Shown: in pieces, positions 34,907 to 44,285 of the stretch | Layout of the letters: each line of letters begins with the position of its first letter | Numbering within the stretch: position 1 is the stretch's first letter | The notes under the pieces: generated by a model | Seen by the model: the letters and a program-made list of their open reading frames with translations, nothing else | What the model was told of the DNA's origin: nothing | The model's database searches: none | Assembly: GCA_017470525.1 (NCBI GenBank) | Contig: JAFUYM010000038.1 | Coordinates: forward strand, 62,001-126,000 | Source of the DNA: Bacteroidaceae bacterium | GTDB lineage: Bacteria; Bacteroidota; Bacteroidia; Bacteroidales; Bacteroidaceae | Direction of reading: 5' to 3' | Length of the DNA stretch: 64,000 nt | Program-made: the position numbers and the translations under genes

Positions 34907-36094
34907 TTATTTTGTAGCAGAAATGATTTCTTCCTTGCTGTAGATGATTCCTAAATTCTTGTCGTAGTGATCGATGCCGATGCCTTCGATTTGGCTCAGT
35001 TCTCCTACTTCATATTTCTGTGCGAGGTATTGTATCATTCCCCACATGAGTTTCTGCATGGCTACTTCTCCTGATTGCTTTTCCGTAAAAATGAATGGGC
35101 GTTTCCCTGTCATGACAACATCTCGACCAATCCAATCGTAGTCGTTCTGATCGAAAGAGTAAGTGCCTCTAAACTCTACGAAGAAACTGTCCCGCACACC
35201 TTCGTACATGAGTAAAGAGAAAGAGTTCATGTGTTCAGGTATTCCATCTTCCAGCATTTTGTCCATCCATTCTTGTAGGAGAACCTCATCTAATGGTCCT
35301 CGTCTGTTAACAGGTATGAGATGGAACCTTTTGGAAAGGTAAAGGAGCATGTCCAACGATTCCTCCACGTCCCGGTTGGATGCCTTTGTCTCTTTCAGGT
35401 TAAGTTCTAGACACCATGTTTGGTTGTTGATGGATATGCCACGACAGGCAGGTTTGTTTGTACCGAATGCTTGTAAATCCTCTATGAACTCTTTTTTGAG
35501 TTTCCCCTCTTCGTCAAATGGCGATAGATACTCTTCAGCGACACGTGTGCCACCATCTGCGGTATATTCAAAGGTGGTGCGCTGTTGGCGGTCACATACG
35601 TACCACATCCAGATGTGGATATATTTTTTCTTCCTCAACAGTCCCTGCTCATTGGGCTCTTTGAGTGTGCAATACCTGATGTCAAAAGGTTCCCCGTGCC
35701 ATTCGAATCGGCAGAGGTTGGGGGAAGTTTCCCGAATCTTTGTTGCATGGGGAATGTGATGCGCTATAAAATCTTTGACTTTCCGCCTGGCTTTGGATGG
35801 ACCCACAAAAGCCTGATAGTAAGAACCGCACACTATCGCGATGAACCACAAGATGAGTGGAAACGTCGAAACGAACAGCGTTAGGTCAATCCTATCCGTT
35901 CTCCCTTTTAAGAAATCTGTGGCACAAAGCACAATGAATGGGATGAGCGAGAGGAGGGCTCCTGACAAAAAGGTAAATGGTACCACTTTCATGAACCATT
36001 TTCTTCTAGAGGAGAAAGTGATGCTATTGTCTTTAGTCCATTCTTTCAAGAGTTCTTTATAACTGAAGTTATCTCCATTTAGATATGTTATCAT
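34907..36094 (-). CDS. Hypothetical membrane protein with two N-terminal helices
   Basis: A 395-residue protein I do not recognise. The start MITYLNGDNFSYKELLKEW is chosen because the region upstream in frame is low-complexity antisense to the antiporter gene. Two membrane helices are visible at about 37-60 and 70-92 (VPFTFLSGALLSLIPFIVL and LFVSTFPLILWFIAIVCG), followed by a ~300-residue cytoplasmic alpha/beta part with no catalytic motif that I can name. Its AT content is higher than that of the neighbouring nhaC gene. It lies downstream of nhaC in the same direction with a 37-bp gap. Confidence 0.75.
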   Translation of the reverse strand: MITYLNGDNFSYKELLKEWTKDNSITFSSRRKWFMKVVPFTFLSGALLSLIPFIVLCATDFLKGRTDRIDLTLFVSTFPLILWFIAIVCGSYYQAFVGPSKARRKVKDFIAHHIPHATKIRETSPNLCRFEWHGEPFDIRYCTLKEPNEQGLLRKKKYIHIWMWYVCDRQQRTTFEYTADGGTRVAEEYLSPFDEEGKLKKEFIEDLQAFGTNKPACRGISINNQTWCLELNLKETKASNRDVEESLDMLLYLSKRFHLIPVNRRGPLDEVLLQEWMDKMLEDGIPEHMNSFSLLMYEGVRDSFFVEFRGTYSFDQNDYDWIGRDVVMTGKRPFIFTEKQSGEVAMQKLMWGMIQYLAQKYEVGELSQIEGIGIDHYDKNLGIIYSKEEIISATK

Positions 36095-36131
36095 GATGAA
36101 TTTTTGTGTATTGAAACATATTGCTGTTTGG

Positions 36132-37391
36132 TTATGTGAACCTGCGTGGATAGCGGAAGTAGATTGCCAGCAGGAGCGCCACACCGATGAGCATGGGGTA
36201 GAAAAGGTGGGGGAGGATGGTGATGGGGTTGAGACCCGAGAGGCTGGCGGCGATGAGGACTTGGGCTCCGTAGGGGAGGAGTCCCTGTGTGAAGCAGGAG
36301 GCGGTGTCGAGGATGGAGGCGGAGCGGCGTGGGTCGATGCGGAATCGGGTGGCGATGTCCTTGGCAATGGGGCCTGCGGTGATGATGGCAACGGTGTTGT
36401 TGGCGGTGCAGACATTGACGAGGCTGGTGAGGGCAGCGATGCTGAGTTCACCGCCTCGTTTGCCGTGAATGCCCTGTGTGAGTGCCTTGATGATGAGGTC
36501 AATGCCGCCGTTGTGGCGGATGATTTCGAGCATGCCGCCTGCCAGGATGGTCATGATGATGAGTTCTGCCATGCCCATCATGCCCTCGTTCATGGCGGCA
36601 AACCACCCGAAGAGGTCGTAGGTGCCGAGGGCGATGCCGATGATGCCCGTGAGGATGATGCCGATGGCGAGCACCAGAAGCACGTTCACGCCGCAGACGG
36701 CAAGGATGATGACGGCGAGGTAGGGGAGGACGAGCCAGAAGTTCACGTCGCCCGTCTCGGCTGGCGTGCTGATGCCCTCGCCGAGGAAGTAATAGACAAT
36801 CAGCATGATGACCGCCACAGGGGCGACGATGCGGACGTTGACACGGAACTTGTCTCGCATGCTGCACCCCTGTGTCTGGGTGGCGACGATGGTGGTGTCG
36901 CTGATGAAGGAGAGGTTGTCGCCGAAGTAGGTGCCACCCACCACAAGTCCTACCATGAAGGGCATGCTGATGCCCGACTGCTGGGCAATGCCGACCGCCA
37001 AGGGGGTGAGGGCGGCAATGGTGCCGCAACTGGTGCCGATGCTGAGCGAGATGAAGCAGGAGGCGAGGAAGATGCCGGGCAGGATGAACTGCTCGGGCAT
37101 GTAGCGCAGGGCGACGCTGACGGTGGCATCCACCGCACCCATCGTCTTGGCGGAGGCGGCGAAGGCACCGGCAAGGATGAAGATGGCAAGCATCAGCACC
37201 ATCGTCGGGTTGCCTGCCCCTCGGGCAAAGACCTTGATGCGCTCGTCCATCGAGCCTCTGACGGTCAGCAGGGCATAGACGGAACTGACGAGGAACGCCA
37301 CGGCAATGGGCACTTTATAGAAGTCTTGTGCCACGATGCTCGTGACAAGATACAGAACGAGGAATACAAATAGAGGACTGAGTGCTTTCAT
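36132..37391 (-). CDS. NhaC-family Na+/H+ antiporter
   Basis: A 419-residue protein with about eleven membrane helices. Family features include SIGTSCGTIAALTPLAVGIA, VVGGTYFGDNLSFISDTTIVA (the conserved GDNLSPISDTT-like motif) and VCTANNTVAIITAGPIAKDI. Members exchange sodium, or malate/lactate in the MleN branch, for protons; which applies cannot be read. The coding sequence is unusually GC-rich, producing a full-length antisense open frame that I reject. Confidence 0.9.
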   Translation of the reverse strand: MKALSPLFVFLVLYLVTSIVAQDFYKVPIAVAFLVSSVYALLTVRGSMDERIKVFARGAGNPTMVLMLAIFILAGAFAASAKTMGAVDATVSVALRYMPEQFILPGIFLASCFISLSIGTSCGTIAALTPLAVGIAQQSGISMPFMVGLVVGGTYFGDNLSFISDTTIVATQTQGCSMRDKFRVNVRIVAPVAVIMLIVYYFLGEGISTPAETGDVNFWLVLPYLAVIILAVCGVNVLLVLAIGIILTGIIGIALGTYDLFGWFAAMNEGMMGMAELIIMTILAGGMLEIIRHNGGIDLIIKALTQGIHGKRGGELSIAALTSLVNVCTANNTVAIITAGPIAKDIATRFRIDPRRSASILDTASCFTQGLLPYGAQVLIAASLSGLNPITILPHLFYPMLIGVALLLAIYFRYPRRFT

Positions 37392-37415
37392 TTTGTGTTG
37401 TTCTTGTTTATATGT

Positions 37416-37533
37416 TTTTTTACGCTTCGCGCCTTTAGAAAAATAAAAGAAGACAAAAAAATATAAGAGAGAATATTTTATTTTGTTTTCTTTTGTTTTT
37501 TCTTGTTTTTCTAAAGGCGCGAAGCGTAAAAAA
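37416..37533. repeat. 118-bp inverted-repeat (MITE-like) element, copy 1
   Basis: Perfect 28-bp terminal inverted repeats at 37416-37443 and 37506-37533 (core ACGCTTCGCGCCTTTAG) flank a 62-bp AT-rich centre. The centre and one arm are almost identical to 44286-44400 in the opposite orientation. It fills the gap between uxaA and the antiporter gene. Confidence 0.85.
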
Positions 37534-37544
37534 TGAGGATGGTT

Positions 37545-39092
37545 CTATAGCGTCACGCCAGTCTTGAAGATGGCGATTTCCTGATAGTTCTTCTTCTCGT
37601 TCCATGTCGGTTCTCCACTTGCTATCGCGATGACTTTCTGCATGAAACGCTTGAATACTTCGACCATGGGTTCACCTTCCACAATGGTGCCGGCGTTGAA
37701 GTCAATCCAGGTGGGTTTATTTTGGGCGAGGGCGCTGTTGGTGCTCACTTTCATGGTGGGGACGAAAGTGCCGAAGGGGGTGCCACGACCCGTGGTGAAG
37801 AGCACAATGTGGCAGCCAGATGCGGCAAGGGCGGTCGATGCCACAAGGTCGTTGCCGGGAGCCGAGAGGAGGTTGAGCCCCTTCTCTTTCAGACGCTCGC
37901 CGTAGGGAAGGACGCCTTTCACGGCACTCTTTCCGCATTTCTGAGTGCAACCCAGTGCCTTCTCTTCGAGGGTGGAAATACCGCCAGCCTTGTTGCCAGG
38001 TGATGGGTTTTCACCCACAGGTTCGCCATGAGAAAGGAAGTATTGTTTGAAGTCGTTGACGAGGCTGACCGTCTCTTGGAACAGTTCTGGTGTCTCGCAG
38101 CGGTTCATGAGGATGGTTTCTGCACCGAACATCTCGGGCACTTCGGTCAATACGGTGGTGCCGCCTTGGCTGACGATGAAGTCGCTGAACACGCCCAGAA
38201 GGGGGTTGGCTGTGATGCCCGAAAAACCGTCGGAACCGCCGCATTTCAAGCCTACCTTCAACTCTGAGAGCGGAATCGCCTCCCGTTTGTCTTGGGCAGC
38301 AATGCTGTAGAGTTCACGCAGGATTTTCATGCCTTCCTCCACCTCGTCGCCCTCCACTTTCTGGCTGACCATGAAGCGGATGCGCTCCTTGTCGTAGTTG
38401 CCCAAAAGTTCCTCAAACTTGTCGGGTTGGTTGTTCTCGCATCCCAACCCCACCACGAGCACGGCACCTGCATTGGGATGCAGCACGAGGTCGCGCAGCA
38501 CCTTGCGGGTGTTCTCATGGTCGTCGGACAGTTGCGAACAGCCGTAGTTGTGGGGATAAGCGACGATGCGAAGCCGTTCGACACTCGTCGGAAGCATCTT
38601 GCTCAGTTCCGATTCGGGGTTGAACAACTCGTGCTGCAATTTGCCTGCCAACTGATTGACGATGCCATTCACGCAACCGACCGTGGGCACAATCCACACT
38701 TCATTGCGGATGCCGACTTCGCCGTTTTTGCGGCGGTAGCCCTGGAACATGAGTTGCTCCTTAGGGAACCACTCCTCGTAGGCAGGATTGGTCAGTTCCG
38801 CCTTGCCGACAGGCTTATACTCATAGTTGAGCAGCCCCGAGAGGTTGGTCTTGATGTGGTCGTGGCTGATCCAGTCACCCTTTTTGTGGTTCTCTTTCAG
38901 ATGTCCGATGGGGTAGCCATACTTGATAATGTTCTCTCCTTCAGCAAGGTCGGTGAGGAGAATCTTATGACCTGCTGGCACATCGCTGTTGAGCGTGATG
39001 CTTTGTCCTTCGATTTCGATAGTTTCACCTGCTTTGAGTGCCTCGATGGCAACAGCCACGTTGTCGGCAGGATTGATTTTGATGGTCTTCAT
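37545..39092 (-). CDS. uxaA: Altronate dehydratase
   Basis: A 515-residue UxaA/GarD-type dehydratase that converts altronate to 2-keto-3-deoxygluconate in galacturonate breakdown. An N-terminal SAF domain (about 1-95) is followed by the catalytic part with GYRRKNGEVGIRNEVWIVP, HNYGCSQL, VLVVGLGCENNQ, KCGGSDGFSGITANP and FTTGRGTPFG. Cys and His residues of the metal site lie in these motifs. No uxaB or uxaC is present in the window. The AraC-type gene starts just upstream and could control it. Confidence 0.92.
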   Translation of the reverse strand: MKTIKINPADNVAVAIEALKAGETIEIEGQSITLNSDVPAGHKILLTDLAEGENIIKYGYPIGHLKENHKKGDWISHDHIKTNLSGLLNYEYKPVGKAELTNPAYEEWFPKEQLMFQGYRRKNGEVGIRNEVWIVPTVGCVNGIVNQLAGKLQHELFNPESELSKMLPTSVERLRIVAYPHNYGCSQLSDDHENTRKVLRDLVLHPNAGAVLVVGLGCENNQPDKFEELLGNYDKERIRFMVSQKVEGDEVEEGMKILRELYSIAAQDKREAIPLSELKVGLKCGGSDGFSGITANPLLGVFSDFIVSQGGTTVLTEVPEMFGAETILMNRCETPELFQETVSLVNDFKQYFLSHGEPVGENPSPGNKAGGISTLEEKALGCTQKCGKSAVKGVLPYGERLKEKGLNLLSAPGNDLVASTALAASGCHIVLFTTGRGTPFGTFVPTMKVSTNSALAQNKPTWIDFNAGTIVEGEPMVEVFKRFMQKVIAIASGEPTWNEKKNYQEIAIFKTGVTL

Positions 39093-39110
39093 GACGAATG
39101 ATATAAAATG

Positions 39111-40013
39111 TTAGAGTGCTTTATATTCTTTAGGAGTGTAACCCGTATGTTGTTTGAAATATTTTGCAAAGAAACTTTGGTTGGCAAAGTTGAGGCGGTT
39201 GCTCACATCCTTGATGGATATCCCTTCTTCCCGAAGCATAGTCTTGGCTTCGAGAATGACGTGTTGGTTAATCCAATGGGTGGCATAGTTTCCGCTCACT
39301 TCATGCACAACACTTGACAGATACTTGGGAGAAACACACAACTTGTCGGCATAGAAAGAAATGCTTCGTTTATTCATGTAATGCTCTTTCACAATGTTCA
39401 AGAATCTCATGAATAATTCTTCCTTGCGGCTGGTAGGTTTGGATTCTTGCTGCTTGCCTGTTTCCTTGATAAAATTCTGGAACACATTGCATTGCATGAT
39501 GCGCAGATAACTTCGTGCCACCTCTTCCTTAAACACGTACTCGGCATCCATCAGTTTTTGTTTCAGTCCTCGGTAAATGGCAATGTTCTCTGTAAGTTCC
39601 CAAGGTTCTGGCTTATGCACAGGATTCTCTTTCAATTTTCTACCAAACTCAATGCCAGTCTTCACATCGCCCACAAAATTGATGAAATTGGGCGAAATTG
39701 CCATAAACAGGCATTGTGTCCCTTCTTGAATCGCTCCCATTTGAAAAAAACTGCCAGGGAATACCATTGCTGTGCAGCCATCTGTCAAGGTGTAGTGGGT
39801 TAAGTCGATGTTCATTTCCATCTGTCCAGATATGCAGATGAAATGTACTGCCATGGTCACCTGTACGGGAAAACTTGGGTGTGGATTTCCTTCATGGGCA
39901 AACTTTTCACCGTCAAGATTGTCTGCCAACACTAATTTTCCAGGTATCTGTGCAAACCGTTCGTCGGTTGGGAAATGGGTCAAATCCACCTTGATGATTT
40001 CTGGTACACTCAT
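39111..40013 (-). CDS. AraC-family transcriptional regulator
   Basis: A 300-residue regulator with an N-terminal cupin-like ligand-binding part (about 20-150, VTMAVHFICISGQMEMNIDL ... GCTAMVFPGSFF) and a C-terminal double HTH domain (about 195-300, SISFYADKLCVSPKYLSSVVHEVSG ... ISIKDVSNRLNFANQSFFAKYFKQHTGYTPKEYK). It ends 18 bp before uxaA on the same strand, so both may be co-transcribed. Hexuronate sensing is an inference from this position. Confidence 0.92.
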   Translation of the reverse strand: MSVPEIIKVDLTHFPTDERFAQIPGKLVLADNLDGEKFAHEGNPHPSFPVQVTMAVHFICISGQMEMNIDLTHYTLTDGCTAMVFPGSFFQMGAIQEGTQCLFMAISPNFINFVGDVKTGIEFGRKLKENPVHKPEPWELTENIAIYRGLKQKLMDAEYVFKEEVARSYLRIMQCNVFQNFIKETGKQQESKPTSRKEELFMRFLNIVKEHYMNKRSISFYADKLCVSPKYLSSVVHEVSGNYATHWINQHVILEAKTMLREEGISIKDVSNRLNFANQSFFAKYFKQHTGYTPKEYKAL

Positions 40014-40036
40014 AGGATAATTGTTCTAATTGTCGG

Positions 40037-40044
40037 CAAAGATA
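40037..40044 (-). promoter_or_regulatory. -7 box before the AraC-type gene
   Basis: TATCTTTG on the minus strand, 23 bp before the ATG, matches the -7 consensus. Confidence 0.6.
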
Positions 40045-40054
40045 CGAAAAAGGC

Positions 40055-40092
40055 AACAAAAAACGGAAGAAATTTGTATATTTCTCCCGTTT
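40055..40092 (-). terminator. Terminator of the 40128-40625 gene
   Basis: A 13-bp stem with one G-U pair (40061-40073 with 40080-40092), 6-nt loop, then a T run on the minus strand. It sits just upstream of the AraC promoter. Confidence 0.75.
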
Positions 40093-40127
40093 CAGTATAG
40101 TTTTTATGTTTTTTGTATCTCTTTCGT

Positions 40128-40625
40128 CTATCTCAATGCTGCTTTTGCCATCGTTGTGGCTTGATCGTATGCCTTTTCCCAGTCAGTATCAATGCAGAAA
40201 GGGGTGAGGGTGGTCTTGTCATTGACATAAGCGTTCACCTTCTCTTTGTCTGGGTCCTTGAACATCGGATTGAACTTGCTGGCATCTGTGTATATCTTAA
40301 GGATTTCAGTGCGTTTGGCAGGAGAGATAGCACGTGCCTTTTCAAGGTTTACCTGAAAATCGGTGACGAAGGAAGAGAGGTTGACGGCTTGGCTTTCATA
40401 GAAATAAGAGTCCTTTTTCAGACCACGTTTCTTCACCATGGTGGTCATGTAGTTGAGCGCCGTTATTTTGAATTGACTGATTTGGATTTCCTCATCGGAT
40501 GATGCGGGGTTGTTGACAACAGACCTTGCTCTTTCATAAACTGTGTCGAAAAGGCTCTTGTCTTGTGCCTGAATGCTTGCTGCTGATGCTATCAGCACAG
40601 CGAGAGTTAAGATTAATTTTTTCAT
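40128..40625 (-). CDS. Hypothetical exported protein
   Basis: A 165-residue protein with a clear signal peptide (MKKLILTLAVLIASAASIQAQ) and a mostly helical mature part. No family was recognised. The start is set at the signal peptide rather than 12 codons upstream. It is bounded by its own -7 box and terminator, so it should be a single-gene transcript. Confidence 0.7.
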   Translation of the reverse strand: MKKLILTLAVLIASAASIQAQDKSLFDTVYERARSVVNNPASSDEEIQISQFKITALNYMTTMVKKRGLKKDSYFYESQAVNLSSFVTDFQVNLEKARAISPAKRTEILKIYTDASKFNPMFKDPDKEKVNAYVNDKTTLTPFCIDTDWEKAYDQATTMAKAALR

Positions 40626-40658
40626 ATCGTTCAGTTTTACTTTATCAATAAGATGGTG

Positions 40659-40666
40659 CAAAGTTA
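40659..40666 (-). promoter_or_regulatory. -7 box of the exported-protein gene
   Basis: TAACTTTG on the minus strand lies 33 bp before the ATG. Confidence 0.55.
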
Positions 40667-40732
40667 CTCTTTATCAATGAATTTATGGAGGAAAGAGATT
40701 GAAAAGGTCTTTTTCTTAATGATGTTTAACAT

Positions 40733-41860
40733 TTATTGCCCTACAAACTCGCTGATATCGTAATTATTGGCGACAGCAAGACGTGCACAGTTCTGCAACA
40801 GACGGCGGTTGGAGTTGTTCACTTGTCCGATGTCGGTGCCCTTTCCATAAATGGTGATATCATCGCGAATGCTACGGTTTAGGCATGGTGCAATGATGCT
40901 CTCAAAGAACGTGCAGGCAAGCAAGTAACGTCCAGCGTAGAGATTGATGTGAAGTCCGTCGCGTGTGAGTTCATTATCCACATTCAAAGTTTCTACGCTT
41001 CGGGCATTCTGAACGGCTGTTCCGCATGGAATGACGATGTCTATACCAGAAGCGGCTTTCATCTTCTTGATGGAGGTGCAAATGCTCTTCCACATGCCCG
41101 TGGTGGTCTTATATTTGGAAAGACTCTTGTTGTTGGAGGCGTATGCCCAAGTTTCGTTGAACGCAAAGGTAGTACGTGCGGAAATTTTGCTGATGTTGTA
41201 AGCCTGAATCAGTTTTGACAGGTAAGGCTCGTAGGTGCTGTAGTCGCCCGATTCTAAGGAATATTGCTGAAACACCACCACGTCGTAAGGGTAGCGGCGC
41301 ATCACGTCGTTGATGCTGGTTGCCTTTTCCAACAATTGCTCTCCGAGCACACTATAACGGTAAAGTTCATACACCTTCTCGCCGCTCTTGTAGTACTCGT
41401 AGTGCTGCTTCATCGAACAGCCGCCTTTGTAGAGCACATAGACATTCACATTGCTGATACCGAGCGAGTTGAAGATTTCGGGCAACGCGGTACTGGTATC
41501 GATAGAGAAGGAGTTGCCAATGAAGAGGATGTCGAGTTTTGATGGCAGGTAAGGCAATGGCGGGTTGCAGAGATAACCGCAAGTGGCTTGTGGTGTCGAA
41601 GAGTTTGTTGTTGTGTTGTTGGCAGCAGGCTTACTCGTCGTTGTGTTATTGGCTGTAGGTTTGTTCACCGAGGCATTTTTGTTGGACGTATTGTTGGTAA
41701 CCGTAGCATTTGCTGCAGGTTTGTTCGTGGTTGGTTTCGTTGCTGTCGGTTTCTTTACAGTTGTCGTTGCCACTTGCTTGTTCGAGGCAACCTTATTAGT
41801 CTGTGAAAAGCCTTGCATGCAGCATAGCAGCAGGGTGAGAATCCAAAATAGTCGTTTCAT
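40733..41860 (-). CDS. DUF4886-like SGNH-fold secreted protein
   Basis: A 375-residue exported protein. Signal peptide 1-19 (ending FSQ); a Thr/Asn/Ala/Pro-rich linker at about 25-95 built from TTxKP(A/T)xN-like repeats; then a domain starting LDILFIGNSFSIDTSTALPEIF, with Gly-Asn-Ser of an SGNH-hydrolase nucleophile block and a late DGLHINLYAGRYLLA block carrying the Asp/His pair. DUF4886 proteins are often next to polysaccharide-use genes; esterase activity is an inference. The linker probably displays the domain away from the cell surface. Confidence 0.8.
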   Translation of the reverse strand: MKRLFWILTLLLCCMQGFSQTNKVASNKQVATTTVKKPTATKPTTNKPAANATVTNNTSNKNASVNKPTANNTTTSKPAANNTTTNSSTPQATCGYLCNPPLPYLPSKLDILFIGNSFSIDTSTALPEIFNSLGISNVNVYVLYKGGCSMKQHYEYYKSGEKVYELYRYSVLGEQLLEKATSINDVMRRYPYDVVVFQQYSLESGDYSTYEPYLSKLIQAYNISKISARTTFAFNETWAYASNNKSLSKYKTTTGMWKSICTSIKKMKAASGIDIVIPCGTAVQNARSVETLNVDNELTRDGLHINLYAGRYLLACTFFESIIAPCLNRSIRDDITIYGKGTDIGQVNNSNRRLLQNCARLAVANNYDISEFVGQ

Positions 41861-41884
41861 TTTCTTAGTTTATGATTTCGGGTG

Positions 41885-41892
41885 CAAAGTTA
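41885..41892 (-). promoter_or_regulatory. -7 box of the DUF4886-like gene
   Basis: TAACTTTG on the minus strand lies 24 bp before the ATG, downstream of the trp operon terminator. A TTTG occurs upstream but with a longer than usual spacer. Confidence 0.5.
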
Positions 41893-41954
41893 CTACAAAT
41901 CGTGGACATATAAAACAAATGTCTTCGTTTTTTGTAGAGTACAATCCACAAAAG

Positions 41955-41992
41955 CAGGCGTCCACAAGCTTCTGCAACCTTGTGGACGCCTG
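41955..41992 (-). terminator. trp operon terminator
   Basis: A perfect 14-bp stem (41955-41968 with 41979-41992, core GGCGTCCACAAG), 10-nt loop, followed by a short T-rich stretch on the minus strand, 14 bp after the trpA stop. Confidence 0.85.
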
Positions 41993-42006
41993 TCACTTTT
42001 GTTACA

Positions 42007-42780
42007 TTACTTCTTTAGTGCTTCGAGCAGTTGGTCCATCGCTTTGGCAGGGTCTCTTGTCTCTTCGAGGAGGTTGACGAACTTGCTGCCGATGATGGCT
42101 CCGGAGGCATTTCGTTGGGCGGCTTCGAGGGTTTGCTTGTTGCTGATGCCGAAGCCAATCATGCGGGGATGCTTGAGGTTCATGCTGTTGATGCGTGAGA
42201 AATAGGCTTGCTTGGCATCGTTGAACTCCTTCTGTGCACCCGTAATGGCAGCCGAAGAGACCATGTAGATGAAACCGTCGGTGTTGTCGTCGATGAAGCG
42301 GATGCGCTCGTCACTCGTTTCGGGCGTGATGAGCATGATAATGCGGATGTCGTACTTGTCGGCAATGGGCTTGTAGTCCTCCAAGTAGTCTTTGAAGGGC
42401 AGGTCGGGGATGATGACACCATCAATGCCTGTCTCCACACACCGTTGGCAGAATTTATCGAAGCCAAACTGCATGATGGGGTTCAGATAACCCATCAGAA
42501 TGAGCGGGATCTGTACGTTATCGCGAATGCCTTCCAGTTGCGAGAAGAGGGTCTTGAGGGTCATGCCGTTGCGCAGTGCCTTGGTGGCTGCATCCTGAAT
42601 GACTGGACCGTCTGCCATGGGGTCGGAGAAGGGTACACCCACTTCAATCATATCGACACCTTTCTGTTCGAGGGTCTTGATGGTGTCTGCCGTCCCTTCC
42701 AGTGTAGGATGTCCCGCACAGAAGTATATCGAAAGGATATTTTCGCTCTTGGTGGCGAAGAGTTTGTTGATTCTGTTCAT
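42007..42780 (-). CDS. trpA: Tryptophan synthase alpha subunit
   Basis: A 257-residue TIM-barrel subunit cleaving indole-3-glycerol phosphate. The catalytic Glu lies in [22 protein letters not shown], and a second catalytic Asp in GVIIPDLPF. The phosphate-binding end GFGISN and GAIIGSKFV are present. The start overlaps the trpF stop by 4 bp (ATGA). It is the last gene of the operon, distant from trpB, which is the first. Confidence 0.98.
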   Translation of the reverse strand: MNRINKLFATKSENILSIYFCAGHPTLEGTADTIKTLEQKGVDMIEVGVPFSDPMADGPVIQDAATKALRNGMTLKTLFSQLEGIRDNVQIPLILMGYLNPIMQFGFDKFCQRCVETGIDGVIIPDLPFKDYLEDYKPIADKYDIRIIMLITPETSDERIRFIDDNTDGFIYMVSSAAITGAQKEFNDAKQAYFSRINSMNLKHPRMIGFGISNKQTLEAAQRNASGAIIGSKFVNLLEETRDPAKAMDQLLEALKK

Positions 42781-43412
42781 GATTTGATTTGTTTTATGAA
42801 GTTGTCAATCAATGTGATGTCTTTGAGAGCAGGAGCCGTTTCGAAGCGTGAATTGAGGTCGATGCCAACAAATTGAGGGTGGTGGAATGCCTTGACCTTT
42901 TCTGCATCTTCGGCTCCGATGCCGCCCGTGATGAGAAAGGGAGTCTTGCCTTTGTAGCGTTGCAGGATATCCCAATCGAACTGCTTGCCGCTGCCTCCGT
43001 ATTCCTTGCATTTGGTCTCGAAGAGGAAGTAGTCAACCTTGCCCTTATACGCATTGTCCTCATACGTATGGATGGTGGCTAAATCGTCGGGTGTGGTGAT
43101 GGAAATCGTCTTGATGATCTTCGTGCCTACAGGTGAGTGGGTTCGGAGAGTGTGGCAGTAAAGTGGTGACTCGTCTCCATGTAACTGGATGAGATGGAGA
43201 TTGTATGCTCGGGCGTATTTGAGTATGGTTGGGAGAAACTCATTGACAAACACGCCTACACGTTTGCAATGTTGCGGCAGGTAGGTCGGCACTTCGCTCA
43301 CATGACGAGGTGAGCGTGGAAAGAAAATGAATCCCATCCAATCCACTGTGCCTAGTTCATCCACTTGTCGGATGTTCTCGGCATCTCGCATGCCACATAC
43401 TTTGATAATCAT
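42777..43412 (-). CDS. trpF: Phosphoribosylanthranilate isomerase
   Basis: A 211-residue TIM barrel. [11 protein letters not shown] at the N-terminus contains the catalytic Cys, [14 protein letters not shown] is the conserved second block, and [15 protein letters not shown] and GIDLNSRFE (with catalytic Asp) are near the C-terminus. It is a separate gene rather than a trpC-trpF fusion. Confidence 0.97.
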   Translation of the reverse strand: MIIKVCGMRDAENIRQVDELGTVDWMGFIFFPRSPRHVSEVPTYLPQHCKRVGVFVNEFLPTILKYARAYNLHLIQLHGDESPLYCHTLRTHSPVGTKIIKTISITTPDDLATIHTYEDNAYKGKVDYFLFETKCKEYGGSGKQFDWDILQRYKGKTPFLITGGIGAEDAEKVKAFHHPQFVGIDLNSRFETAPALKDITLIDNFIKQIKS

Positions 43413-43433
43413 ATACTTATTGTGTTGATTTTC

Positions 43434-43454
43434 GCCTTCGTCCGCCGAAGGCGT
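43434..43454. repeat. Short hairpin between trpC and trpF
   Basis: CGCCTTCG pairs with CGAAGGCG across a 5-nt loop within the 48-bp gap. No T run, so it is more likely an mRNA structure than a terminator. Confidence 0.55.
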
Positions 43455-43460
43455 AATGCA

Positions 43461-44276
43461 TTAAAGATGTACGATCTCCTCAATGAAGGCTTTTAACGCT
43501 GCTCCTGGGTCGGGTGTCTTCATGAACGTCTCGCCAATGAGAAAGCCACGGAACCCAGCCTCGCGCAGTTCGCGAACCGTCTGCGGGTTGCTGATGCCGC
43601 TTTCAGAAACCAGTACATAGTCCTTGGGCAGGAGCGATGCCAGACGGTAGGAGTTTGCCACATCGGTGTGGAAGGTGCCGAGGTTGCGGTTGTTCACGCC
43701 GACCATGTCGATGTTTTCGCCCACATACTCCAGTTCTGGCTCTGAATGCACCTCCAGCAGGGTTTCGAGTTCCAGCTCGTGCGCTTTCTTTGCCAATTGC
43801 CTGCACTCATCCTTCGTCAGGTCGGCAGCGATGAGCAGTACAGCGTTGGCACCCACCATCTTGGCCTGGTAGAGTTGATACTCGTCCACGATGAAGTCTT
43901 TGCGCAGGATGGGGCACGTGATCATGGGACGGGCAATGCGGATGAAACGGAGGTTGCCGCCGAAGTACTTCTCGTCGGTCAGGATGGAGATGGCACTTGC
44001 CCCATTCTCGCTGTACGAGGCAGGAATCACATCTGGCTTTCCTTCTTCCTTAATCCAGCCTTTCGAGGGGCTTTTCCGCTTGAACTCAGCAATGATGCCC
44101 GAGGCACTACCAGCAAGGTTTTCCCTCATGGAGAGTCGTGGGCGAGCATCGTCTTCCATCAACTTCTCCACATTACTATATAACACGGCAGGGGCTATGA
44201 TTTCTTTCTGTCGTGCCACCTCAATGCGCTTGTCGGCAACGATTTCCTCTAATATATCCTTTTGATGGTTGCTCAT
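43461..44276 (-). CDS. trpC: Indole-3-glycerol phosphate synthase
   Basis: A 271-residue enzyme. Motifs: EFKRKSPSKGWI (catalytic Glu and Lys), LRKDFIVDEYQLYQA (catalytic Lys), NAVLLIAADL, GVNNRNLGTF and SESGISNPQTV. The start at MSNHQKDILEEIV is preferred; 20 more codons are open upstream but enter the repeat element at 44286. Confidence 0.97.
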   Translation of the reverse strand: MSNHQKDILEEIVADKRIEVARQKEIIAPAVLYSNVEKLMEDDARPRLSMRENLAGSASGIIAEFKRKSPSKGWIKEEGKPDVIPASYSENGASAISILTDEKYFGGNLRFIRIARPMITCPILRKDFIVDEYQLYQAKMVGANAVLLIAADLTKDECRQLAKKAHELELETLLEVHSEPELEYVGENIDMVGVNNRNLGTFHTDVANSYRLASLLPKDYVLVSESGISNPQTVRELREAGFRGFLIGETFMKTPDPGAALKAFIEEIVHL

Positions 44277-44285
44277 TTCTATGTC

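Noticed and set aside
36093-37373. 426-residue open frame on the plus strand opposite the antiporter gene
   Set aside because: It is exactly antisense to a well-supported NhaC-type gene; the composition (Asp/Glu/Gly/His-rich) is what the reverse of a GC-rich membrane protein gives.
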